The notes beneath the pieces were generated by a model. It made no database searches. It was not told where the DNA came from and worked only from the letters and a program-made list of their open reading frames with translations. DNA of 7,730 nucleotides from Treponema sp. (GTDB lineage Bacteria > Spirochaetota > Spirochaetia > Treponematales > Treponemataceae): the NCBI GenBank assembly GCA_017963165.1, contig JAGCTZ010000196.1:1-7730 (forward strand). Direction: 5' to 3'. A program made the translations under genes and the position numbers. Position 1 is the first letter of the stretch. Every line of letters begins with the position of its first letter. This document shows, piece after piece, positions 1-5,349 of this stretch.

Positions 1-68
1 TAATCCATTTAGATTTCCATAATGAAAAGGTTTTGTTAGCTCTTGTTATGTTTTTTCCACCCATGCAG

Positions 69-94
69 AAATTCTAATGAATTTTAGAATTTTT
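69..94 (+). terminator. A+T-only hairpin followed by a short T run (weak terminator candidate)
   Basis: Eight-base arms at 69-76 and 85-92 (AAATTCTA and TAGAATTT) pair perfectly around an 8-base loop, and the T run continues to 94. It could end a transcript entering from the left of the window, but the stem has only one G:C-type pair per arm, so it would be unstable. No coding region is visible in 1-130. Confidence 0.2.
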
Positions 95-130
95 AAATAG
101 AGTGGTCTTAAGTTGATGATGTTGGGCGTT

Positions 131-210
131 GCGGGGTGTCCCCGCAGAGGGGGTAGTGGAAAACGGCGCAGCCGGTTGGAACGAGGGGGAGGCGTCCCCC
201 TCCTTTTTTT
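131..210 (+). repeat. G+C-rich block of three consecutive hairpins (candidate dispersed intergenic element)
   Basis: Three perfect stems follow each other: 131-136 with 140-145 (GCGGGG/CCCCGC, 3-base loop), 164-167 with 171-174 (CGGC/GCCG), and 183-190 with 195-202 (GAGGGGGA/TCCCCCTC, 4-base loop), the last followed by seven Ts. The block is far richer in G+C than the A+T-rich DNA on both sides and contains no reading frame of note. Compact G+C-rich blocks like this often occur as many intergenic copies in host-associated Treponema-like genomes; that it is multicopy here is an inference, since only one copy lies in the window. It could also be the 3' part of a small RNA or of an upstream gene's transcript. 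Confidence 0.5.
183..210 (+). terminator. Rho-independent terminator
   Basis: An 8-bp perfect stem (183-190 with 195-202), mostly G:C, closes a GGCG loop and is followed by CTTTTTTT to 210. This is a textbook intrinsic terminator on the plus strand. It would stop transcription entering from the left and so insulate the diguanylate cyclase gene that starts at 303. Confidence 0.75.
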
Positions 211-246
211 GTCTAAAAATCATGTCCAAAATCCAAGAAAAAAAGA

Positions 247-274
247 TTGAAAACTTGCTAAAAGGGTGTAGAAT
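247..274 (+). promoter_or_regulatory. Sigma-70-type promoter of the PAS-GGDEF gene
   Basis: TTGAAA at 247-252 and TAGAAT at 269-274 each differ from consensus at one position and are separated by 16 bases. Transcription would begin near 281, giving a leader of about 20 bases before the start codon at 303. It lies just after the strong terminator, as expected for an independently transcribed gene. Confidence 0.55.
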
Positions 275-302
275 ATATAGATAGCGTAAAGAGGAAATGT
301 GT

Positions 303-1592
303 ATGAGTGATTATTCGAAGGACAATATTTCTACTTTATTTTATGAGCTTGTAGATGCAATTATTATTGTTGATGCTAAAAACGACAGCTATCACACAAT
401 TAAAAGAAAAGGCCTTTTTGAAAAGTTTGTAGAAGAGGACGGAAATTATAAGAGCCTTGTAGAAAAATTGTGGTTCCATTTTAGTGATAAAGCGGACAAA
501 ATTGCTGATGATTATAATGTTTTTATTCCTATGATTGGTCAATTTAAGGGAAAATATGTTGACCGGATTAAACTTTATATTGATGAGCAAACTCATTTAA
601 TTCAGATTTCGATTTATCCGCTTAAAGAAGATGAAGAAAAATATCTGTTTATTCTGGATGAACTTGATAACAGCGAATATCTCCGTGATTTCTTGACAGA
701 CAAAAAGGTTGATACGATTCAGAATTCATATCTTTTTTCTATGTATGTTGACCTGATTAAGGATGTTTCGTACAGCATTAATGTCAGCGAAATTTCTGAT
801 AATCCGATGAATTATGATATTAATTATTCTACCTGGCGCAACATGATTGTAAATATGATCTGGCCCGAAGACCAGCGTTTATTTATGGAGCGCACAGATC
901 CTGAATATCTTAAGAAAAATCTTCTGCCGGGTCGTACTACTTCTTTTGACTGTCAGATGAAGAATATGGACGGTGTATTTATCTGGGTTAAGCTTATTTT
1001 TAGTCGTACCAATACAACTAACGAAGATGATTTTAGATTTGTCTTTATGGTTCAGAATATTCACGAAAATTCTCTGCAGTTGTTTGAAACCTTGAAGAAG
1101 TATGAAGATCTTGCTTCTAAAGATGCCCTTACAATGATTTTTAATCATGGTCGAATCGAGACCGAAATGAGCAATGCTATAGATGCCTTCAGGTCAAAGA
1201 ACGAAAAGGTTTCGCTTATGATGCTTGATATTGATTTCTTTAAGGAAGTAAATGACAGATTCGGGCATTCTACCGGAAATGTTGTTCTTAAACAGTTTGT
1301 TGATTATGTTGTTGAATTTCTTAAGCCTTACGATATTGTAACAGGCCGATGGGGCGGTGAAGAATTTGTCTGTGTCTGCTATGGAATGGATTTTGCAAAA
1401 ATCAAGATTATTTCTGAGCAGCTTAGAGAAAGCATTGCACAGGCAGAATTTGAAAGCATTGGTCATTTGACCTGTAGTATTGGATTAACCGAAGTTCAAA
1501 CAAACGATACTGACCAGGTTGTTTTTGACCGCGCCGACAAAGCAATGTACGAAGCCAAACTCAACGGACGTAACTGCGTAGTTGTAAAATAA
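303..1592 (+). CDS. PAS-domain diguanylate cyclase (GGDEF)
   Basis: Makes the second messenger c-di-GMP from two GTP; a soluble cytoplasmic protein of 429 residues. An ATG at 297 is in frame, but the ribosome site GAGGA (291-295) abuts it, whereas it sits 7 bases from the ATG at 303, which is chosen here. Residues about 8-120 look like a divergent PAS-type fold (ending in YLFILDELDN). Residues about 150-255 resemble a PAS_3-like module, with WPEDQ near 187 and a DGVFIWVKLIFSRT strand pair near 223. The GGDEF domain covers about 268-429: D309 in LDIDFF binds metal, N317-D318 contact GTP, and the active site is GGEEF at 351-355. The primary inhibitory RxxD site is absent (KPYD in about that place). 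No transmembrane segment is seen, so the input is probably a cytosolic ligand or partner bound by the PAS region. The signal is unknown. Confidence 0.9.
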   Translation: MSDYSKDNISTLFYELVDAIIIVDAKNDSYHTIKRKGLFEKFVEEDGNYKSLVEKLWFHFSDKADKIADDYNVFIPMIGQFKGKYVDRIKLYIDEQTHLIQISIYPLKEDEEKYLFILDELDNSEYLRDFLTDKKVDTIQNSYLFSMYVDLIKDVSYSINVSEISDNPMNYDINYSTWRNMIVNMIWPEDQRLFMERTDPEYLKKNLLPGRTTSFDCQMKNMDGVFIWVKLIFSRTNTTNEDDFRFVFMVQNIHENSLQLFETLKKYEDLASKDALTMIFNHGRIETEMSNAIDAFRSKNEKVSLMMLDIDFFKEVNDRFGHSTGNVVLKQFVDYVVEFLKPYDIVTGRWGGEEFVCVCYGMDFAKIKIISEQLRESIAQAEFESIGHLTCSIGLTEVQTNDTDQVVFDRADKAMYEAKLNGRNCVVVK

Positions 1593-1690
1593 ATAAAACG
1601 TCTACGATACGTAGGTTGCGGTACACCTTTCGCAGTGATAATCTATCCATAATAAAACAATAAAACGACGCGTAGTTTTAAGTAGTTTAA
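1593..1690 (+). promoter_or_regulatory. Promoter and repeated operator-like boxes before the XRE-desulfoferrodoxin gene
   Basis: A candidate promoter is TTGCGG (1615-1620), 16 bases, GATAAT (1637-1642), with a start near 1649. Just after it lies a 20-bp near-perfect palindrome, TAAAACGACGCGTAGTTTTA (1661-1680), with one mismatched pair. Related pieces recur nearby. ATAAAACG occurs at 1593-1600 and 1660-1667, GCGTAGTT at 1576-1583 and 1670-1677, and CTACG/CGTAG form a small dyad at 1602-1614. Repeated half-sites around a promoter are what an autoregulated DNA-binding protein would leave. The downstream gene encodes an XRE-type protein, so it is the natural candidate to bind here (inference). 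Confidence 0.4.
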
Positions 1691-1707
1691 TACTCAGGAG
1701 ATTTATT

Positions 1708-2307
1708 ATGGATAATTATATTACCGGCGCAACAATAAAAAGACTGCGCGAAAAAAAAGGGCTTACTCAAGACGAGCTGGCTCAGAAAATTTATGTTAGT
1801 AACAAGACAATAAGCAAATGGGAAAACGGACACGGGCTGCCTGATATTTCATTTCTGGAACCGCTTGCACAGGCTCTGAACATTTCGGTGATTGAGCTTT
1901 TTTCTGGAAATGAAGTCCGTAATCAGAACAGGTCGTTTAACATGAAAAAGATTTTGTTTTATACCTGCCCTGTCTGTGGAAATGTGATTCAGGCTGGAGG
2001 TGAAGCTGTTATAAGCTGTTGTGGAATTACGCTGCCACCTCTGGAAGTAGAGGATGACTGTGATGCTGAAGTTTCGGCTGAACATCAGATTAAGCTTGAA
2101 AAAGTGGAAGACGAATTCTACGTTACGATTGATCACCCGATGACAAAGGAACATTATATTTCTTTTATTGCGGCTGTTTATGATAACGGAGTGGATTTTG
2201 TAAAGCTTTATCCGGAAAGTGCGGCAGAAGCACGATTTAAAATTGGTCGTGCAAAGTTTTTCCTGGCTTACTGTAATCATCACGGATTGTTTAAACTGGG
2301 GTTGTAG
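1708..2307 (+). CDS. XRE-family regulator fused to a desulfoferrodoxin-like di-iron domain
   Basis: A probable one-component redox or oxygen-stress regulator of 199 residues. Residues 6-65 are a typical XRE helix-turn-helix (LTQDELAQKIYVSNKTISKW at 19-38). After a linker, residues 84-199 match desulfoferrodoxin, the two-iron superoxide reductase of anaerobes. C87, C90, C104 and C105 form the rubredoxin-like FeS4 centre. H126, H143, H149, C189 and H192 match the catalytic Fe(His)4Cys centre, including the HPMTKEHY and CNHHG signatures. The Glu-Lys pair that precedes the first histidine ligand in superoxide reductases is Ala-Glu (124-125) here, so the lysine that aids catalysis is missing. This favours sensing over catalysis, though residual activity cannot be excluded. 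The start is well supported by CAGGAG 7 bases upstream. A palindrome near its promoter suggests autoregulation. Domain calls are firm; the role is inferred. Confidence 0.85.
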   Translation: MDNYITGATIKRLREKKGLTQDELAQKIYVSNKTISKWENGHGLPDISFLEPLAQALNISVIELFSGNEVRNQNRSFNMKKILFYTCPVCGNVIQAGGEAVISCCGITLPPLEVEDDCDAEVSAEHQIKLEKVEDEFYVTIDHPMTKEHYISFIAAVYDNGVDFVKLYPESAAEARFKIGRAKFFLAYCNHHGLFKLGL

Positions 2308-2308
2308 A

Positions 2309-2354
2309 TTTTTTTTTTGGGGCTGAAAAAAGTTTAATTTTCAGCCCCAAAAAA
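2309..2354. terminator. Long hairpin between two convergent genes
   Basis: TTGGGGCTGAAAA (2317-2329) pairs perfectly with TTTTCAGCCCCAA (2338-2350), and the stem extends through further T:A pairs (a run of ten Ts at 2309-2318, six As at 2349-2354). It sits exactly between the convergent stop codons at 2307 and 2357, which argues for a shared terminator. Unusually, the T run precedes the G:C stem and the A run follows it, so neither strand places a U tract directly after the stem. On the plus strand only GTTTATTTT follows. Confidence 0.5.
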
Positions 2355-2356
2355 GT

Positions 2357-3034
2357 TTATTTTAAAAATTCAATAATATCCATTTGATGTGCAGCGTGTT
2401 CAAATTCATCAAGAATAGGGCAGGGCACATGAGGTTCAAAGGCAAGGTCATGAAACCAGGTGCATTGAACAGGATGCATTCCAGCTTCGCGGGCACCATA
2501 TAATTCGCGCGAACCACCATCACCTACATACAGGCATTCTGCCGGCTCAACACCAAGCTGTTCTATCATTCTGCTGTACATTTCCGGGGCTGGCTTACAG
2601 ATTCCCTGTTCGTAAGAAATAAGTGCAACATCAAAATAAGGGAAAAGCTCGCAGCTTCTTATCATGTCTCTTTCATCGGAAAAAGTATTTGTAATAAGAC
2701 CGATTCTTATTCCGCGGGCTTTAAGTTCCTTGAGCAATTGTTCAGATTCCTGTGGAATTGCAGAAAATGTATCTTCCAGACATTTGTGTCTGTTAGTTAT
2801 TGCTAACTCAAGCTTTTCTTTGGAGAATACACCAAGCCGTTGTAGTACAAGTCCAATGCCTTCTTCTATTGTATACTTGCCTGTGGATCTGTCTTTTTCG
2901 ATTGCATGCCATTCTTTGCGGAAGGCCTGAAGATCAACGCCAACATCTTCTGCAATGTTTTCGCTGAAATAGATGCGCCCTGTAAACAGAGTCACCAGCG
3001 TTTCGAACATATCAAAAATAACTGCTTTTATCAT
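2357..3034 (-). CDS. HAD-superfamily hydrolase (subfamily IA-like)
   Basis: A cytoplasmic HAD-fold hydrolase of 225 residues with a helical cap inserted after motif I. Motif I is FDMFETL with nucleophile D8. Motif II is T115 in GLITNT, motif III is K147 in ICKPAP, and motif IV is VGDGGSREL with D172 and E177. The acid/base aspartate two residues after the nucleophile, usual in HAD phosphatases, is F10 here. An aromatic residue at this position is also found in L-2-haloacid dehalogenases and several uncharacterised HAD groups, so simple phosphatase activity should not be assumed. The gene starts one base after the cysE stop codon (3036) with no strong ribosome site of its own, which suggests translational coupling and a shared operon. 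The substrate is not predictable from sequence; a link to serine or cysteine metabolism is only contextual. Confidence 0.85.
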   Translation of the reverse strand: MIKAVIFDMFETLVTLFTGRIYFSENIAEDVGVDLQAFRKEWHAIEKDRSTGKYTIEEGIGLVLQRLGVFSKEKLELAITNRHKCLEDTFSAIPQESEQLLKELKARGIRIGLITNTFSDERDMIRSCELFPYFDVALISYEQGICKPAPEMYSRMIEQLGVEPAECLYVGDGGSRELYGAREAGMHPVQCTWFHDLAFEPHVPCPILDEFEHAAHQMDIIEFLK

Positions 3035-3035
3035 T

Positions 3036-3899
3036 TTATATTGTTATTACCGAACCTGCCGGAATTGATTTTGTAACCCAGGTGTTACCGCCGATTGTAC
3101 AGCCTTTTCCAATAACTGTGTCGCCGCCAAGAATTGTTGCGCCGGCATAAATTGTAACATCGTCTTCTATAGTAGGGTGTCGTTTTTTGTCCTGCAAAGA
3201 TTTTCTTACACTTAAGGCACCAAGTGTTACGCCCTGATATATTTTAACGTTATTTCCAATTATTGTTGTTTCGCCGATTACAACGCCTGTTCCGTGATCA
3301 ATAAAGAATGATTCGCCGATTGTTGCACCAGGGTGAATATCAACACCTGTTTTTCCGTGAATGTGTTCGCTCATGATACGTGGAATGATAGGCACTCCAT
3401 TTTTATAAAGGAAATGTGCAATTCTATGAACGACAATTGCTTCGAGTCCGGGATAAGAAAGAATAACTTCTTCGTTGCTTTTTGCAGCAGGGTCGCCATT
3501 AAAAGCCGCAATTGTATCAAGTTGAACCTTGCGTCTGATTTCCGGCAACTCTTCTATAAGTGCGAGTGCAGTTTTTTCGGCAAGAGCAAAGCAATGTGAT
3601 TCCTGAATGTTGTCGGCAGAACCTTTTGTATTTGTGATTGTATAGATAAGAGCCTTTTGAATTTCTTTTGTAAGCTTTGCAATGATGTTGTTAACTTTTT
3701 GTCCTGTTACATAACGAATGTTTATAGGATCAATGTCTTCTTCTGTCCTGAAACCAGGAAAAATAAGAGACTGGACATCGCTAAGAACAGAAACTACAGT
3801 CTGTCGGTTTGGAAAATTTTCGGCATCGCTTCTATTTACGAGTCCGTATTTATCATAAGAGGCAATTATTCCGTCAACAAGCTTATCTATATTTGTCAT
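3036..3899 (-). CDS. cysE: Serine O-acetyltransferase (CysE, EpsC-type)
   Basis: Transfers acetyl from acetyl-CoA to L-serine, giving O-acetylserine, the first step of cysteine synthesis, in the cytoplasm. The protein has 287 residues. The N-terminal helical domain (about 1-165) contains the DPA motif at 136-138. The left-handed beta-helix of hexapeptide repeats follows, about 183-280. Active-site residues correspond to D187 ([12 protein letters not shown]) and H202 ([12 protein letters not shown]), and the RHP motif of the acetyltransferase loop is at 240-242. Length and N-terminal style fit the longer EpsC-type enzymes (also named epsC). The protein stops at [13 protein letters not shown], without the GxPA tail usual after the last coil, but ends in isoleucine, the residue that CysE proteins insert into the O-acetylserine sulfhydrylase active site. 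Start supported by GAGGA at 3906-3910, 6 bases upstream. First gene of a pair with the HAD hydrolase. Confidence 0.93.
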   Translation of the reverse strand: MTNIDKLVDGIIASYDKYGLVNRSDAENFPNRQTVVSVLSDVQSLIFPGFRTEEDIDPINIRYVTGQKVNNIIAKLTKEIQKALIYTITNTKGSADNIQESHCFALAEKTALALIEELPEIRRKVQLDTIAAFNGDPAAKSNEEVILSYPGLEAIVVHRIAHFLYKNGVPIIPRIMSEHIHGKTGVDIHPGATIGESFFIDHGTGVVIGETTIIGNNVKIYQGVTLGALSVRKSLQDKKRHPTIEDDVTIYAGATILGGDTVIGKGCTIGGNTWVTKSIPAGSVITI

Positions 3900-3923
3900 A
3901 TAAGATCCTCGGCTTTTTATTTT

Positions 3924-3954
3924 CTATTATTTTCTATATTGTAAGAATACAATA
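3924..3954 (-). promoter_or_regulatory. cysE promoter with overlapping palindrome
   Basis: On the minus strand TTGTAT (3952-3947), 17 bases, TAATAG (3929-3924) is a plausible promoter, with a start near 3917 just ahead of the cysE ribosome site. A perfect 7-bp dyad with a 4-base centre, TATTGTAAGAATACAATA (3937-3954), covers the -35 element and part of the spacer, a position where a bound repressor would block polymerase. The region is very A+T-rich, so chance matches are possible, and the YbjQ transcript could also read through. Confidence 0.35.
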
Positions 3955-4005
3955 AATAAGTCTAAAAAGGAAGATACTTTATATGACAAAATATAGCAGC
4001 CTTTA

Positions 4006-4317
4006 TTATTTAAATTTTACAGCAGTTCCGTAAGCAACAACTTCTGCTGCTCCCTGCATAACTGCCGAAGAACCGTAACGTACGCCGACAATTGCATCTG
4101 CGCCAAGTGCTGTTGCTTCGTCTACCATACGCTTTGTAGCAATCTGACGTGCCTCATTAAGCATTTCGGTATAGCCGGCAATTTCGCCACCAACTAATGT
4201 TTTAAGGCTTGCCATAAAATCACGGCCAAAGTTTTTTGATTGAACGATAGTTCCTTTTGCCATTCCTAATACTTCAAATTCCTTTCCTGGAATTGAATCA
4301 ATACTTGCGAGAATCAT
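4006..4317 (-). CDS. YbjQ / UPF0145 family protein (putative heavy-metal-binding domain)
   Basis: A small protein of 103 residues belonging to the YbjQ family (also called DUF74 or putative heavy-metal-binding domain proteins), which assemble into ring-like oligomers and whose function is not established. Family hallmarks are the opening MILASIDSIPGKEFEVLG, the central GGEIAGYTEMLNEAR, and ALGADAIVGVRY. There is no signal peptide or membrane segment. The frame is open to a GTG at 4326, but that codon lies inside the ribosome site GGAGG (4330-4326); ATG at 4317 is 8 bases away and gives the canonical family N-terminus. It overlaps the end of the MerR-family gene by 20 bases, so the two are co-transcribed and probably translationally coupled. 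The partnership suggests its level follows whatever the MerR protein senses; binding of metal is a family label, not shown here. Confidence 0.88.
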   Translation of the reverse strand: MILASIDSIPGKEFEVLGMAKGTIVQSKNFGRDFMASLKTLVGGEIAGYTEMLNEARQIATKRMVDEATALGADAIVGVRYGSSAVMQGAAEVVAYGTAVKFK

Positions 4318-4942
4318 ACTCTTCACCTCCGTTGATTTCTTTTATTCTTTGAACAAGTACAACGACTGTTCCAATTAATGTACATAGAATAATTACACCT
4401 GGAATAAGCATTGTTAGAGCAGGTGCAGATTCCACAACTACGGCATAAATTAGTGCCACCAGAACAAGAAGCATTATCACACCAAAAATACAGGCACCTG
4501 CAATGGCACCATATTTTTTCTTTCGGTTGATATCTTCTTTTTCAATGTCAACAAATTTTGTTCCCTGTTGTTCCATATCCTCCATCTCCTTAAGGTAACG
4601 CGAAGCATCAAGCTTTTGCATATCTTCGTTTTCGGCTCTAAGTCGTGCACAAAGCTCTTTCATTACTTCTGCGCTCTGCTGCTCTTTTTCCAGCCGTTCT
4701 ATCTGTAAAGACATGCTTTGGGCAAATGACAGGTGTCCTTTTTCCAAAAGCCTTATCTCTTCAATAGGAACAGAAAGCTTACGGAGCAGCTTTATTTTTT
4801 CCAGAATCCGAACATCCTCCAGAGAGTATTCTCTGTAGTCATTTTCCGGATTTCTTTTTGGACACAAAAGACCTTCCTCTTCATAAAAGCGGATGTTCTT
4901 CTTTGTGATTCCAACCAATTCTTCTACCTGATAAATCTTCAT
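4298..4942 (-). CDS. Membrane-anchored MerR-family transcriptional regulator
   Basis: A DNA-binding activator or repressor of 214 residues. Residues 1-70 are a MerR winged helix-turn-helix (YQVEELVGITKKNIRFYEEE, then NPENDYREYS). Residues about 74-125 form the long dimerisation coiled coil, rich in E, K, Q and L. Two hydrophobic segments follow at about 145-170 and 174-198, with a short charged tail, predicting a hairpin that anchors the regulator to the cytoplasmic membrane with both ends inside. No MerR-type metal-binding cysteine pattern or drug-binding GyrI-like domain is present; the membrane hairpin replaces the usual effector domain. The signal may therefore be membrane state or a hydrophobic compound, which is an inference. 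A textbook MerR-type promoter lies just upstream, pointing to autoregulation. The ribosome site AAGGA (4960-4956) is 13 bases from the ATG, longer than ideal. Downstream it overlaps the YbjQ-family gene. Confidence 0.85.
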   Translation of the reverse strand: MKIYQVEELVGITKKNIRFYEEEGLLCPKRNPENDYREYSLEDVRILEKIKLLRKLSVPIEEIRLLEKGHLSFAQSMSLQIERLEKEQQSAEVMKELCARLRAENEDMQKLDASRYLKEMEDMEQQGTKFVDIEKEDINRKKKYGAIAGACIFGVIMLLVLVALIYAVVVESAPALTMLIPGVIILCTLIGTVVVLVQRIKEINGGEEYDSRKY

Positions 4943-4971
4943 ATCAGTTATTTTATCCTTAATTAATTAAT

Positions 4972-5002
4972 ATTTTAAGGGTTCCACCAAGTGGAAGGTC
5001 AA
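4972..5002 (-). promoter_or_regulatory. MerR-type promoter with a dyad in a 19-bp spacer
   Basis: On the minus strand, TTGACC (5002-4997) and TAAAAT (4977-4972) are separated by 19 bases instead of 17. The spacer contains a perfect 15-bp dyad, TTCCACTTGGTGGAA (4996-4982), almost centred. An overlong spacer filled by an inverted repeat is the defining layout of MerR-family-controlled promoters, where the bound regulator untwists DNA to realign the two elements. A-tracts upstream (5003-5034) could act as an UP element. Transcription would start near 4965, with a leader of about 22 bases. Confidence 0.7.
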
Positions 5003-5038
5003 GAAAAAAAATCAAATTTTTTGAAAAAAAATACAGTG

Positions 5039-5260
5039 GGGCTTCCGCATTATAAAACCTTATTGTTGAAATCATGAAAAAATGCGGAGTGGGGGTTCTG
5101 ATTTTGCGGAGCGTTGAACGCGGGAAGTGCAGGGCTGCCGCAGGCAGGTCTGCACTTCGGAATAATTTCCTATCCGCGTTCTCGGCGGAGCAAAATCAGG
5201 TTCCACACGGGAGCATTTTTGCATACTTCTAAATTCAATTCTTTTATAATGCGGAAGCCC
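5039..5260. repeat. 222-bp nested inverted repeat (MITE-like or structured-RNA candidate)
   Basis: The ends are a perfect 19-bp inverted repeat, GGGCTTCCGCATTATAAAA (5039-5057) against 5242-5260. Further arms nest inside: 5074-5085 with 5213-5224 (11 of 12 pairs), 5098-5107 with 5190-5199 (CTGATTTTGC), 5116-5123 with 5174-5181 (GAACGCGG), 5124-5132 with 5150-5158 (GAAGTGCAG) and 5135-5139 with 5143-5147 (CTGCC/GGCAG, GCA loop). The whole unit can thus fold into one long branched hairpin, and its core is much richer in G+C than the flanks. No transposase or credible gene lies inside. No clear target-site duplication is visible next to the ends, so transposition is not proven. Confidence 0.7.
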
Positions 5261-5285
5261 ATCTTTTTATCATTAAAAAATCTAA

Positions 5286-5325
5286 TTGACGATATCAAAA
5301 TCTGGATTTATCATTAAAATGATAA
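5286..5325 (+). promoter_or_regulatory. Promoter of the membrane GGDEF operon with a palindrome over the -10 element
   Basis: TTGACG (5286-5291), 17 bases and TATCAT (5309-5314) make a near-consensus promoter, with a start expected near 5321. An inverted repeat with 8-base arms, TTATCATTAAAATGATAA (5308-5325), overlaps the -10 element and start point. It could be a repressor operator. Six Ts follow soon after (5331-5336), so a weak attenuating hairpin is the alternative. The ribosome site TGGAG (5338-5342) lies 7 bases before the ATG at 5350. Confidence 0.55.
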
Positions 5326-5349
5326 GTAATTTTTTTCTGGAGCTGAAAT

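Noticed and set aside
1..296. Search for a partial gene, tRNA or riboswitch before the first cyclase
   Set aside because: No open frame with a ribosome site, no tRNA cloverleaf and no recognised riboswitch core is visible; only the hairpin block and the promoter are supported.
297..302. ATG at 297 as the start of the first diguanylate cyclase
   Set aside because: The ribosome site GAGGA directly abuts this codon; ATG at 303 has proper spacing.
1849..2283. Long minus-strand open frame opposite the XRE-desulfoferrodoxin gene
   Set aside because: It is the complement of a gene with clear conserved motifs, and the translation looks like no known protein.
3964..4004. Possible terminator after the YbjQ-family gene on the minus strand
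   Set aside because: Only a 5-bp AAAGG/CCTTT outer stem with a 29-base A+T-rich interior and a short T run; too weak to call.
4318..4326. GTG at 4326 as the start of the YbjQ-family gene
   Set aside because: The GTG overlaps the GGAGG ribosome site; ATG at 4317 has proper spacing and matches the family's N-terminus.
5035..5270. Target-site duplication flanking the 222-bp inverted repeat
   Set aside because: The bases next to the two ends (ATACAGTG on the left, ATCTTTTTA on the right) do not form a convincing direct repeat.
5114..5317. Open frame of 67 codons within the 222-bp repeat
   Set aside because: It lies almost wholly in the inverted repeat, has no ribosome site, and its composition reflects the G+C-rich arms. 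It is best explained as a by-product of the repeat.
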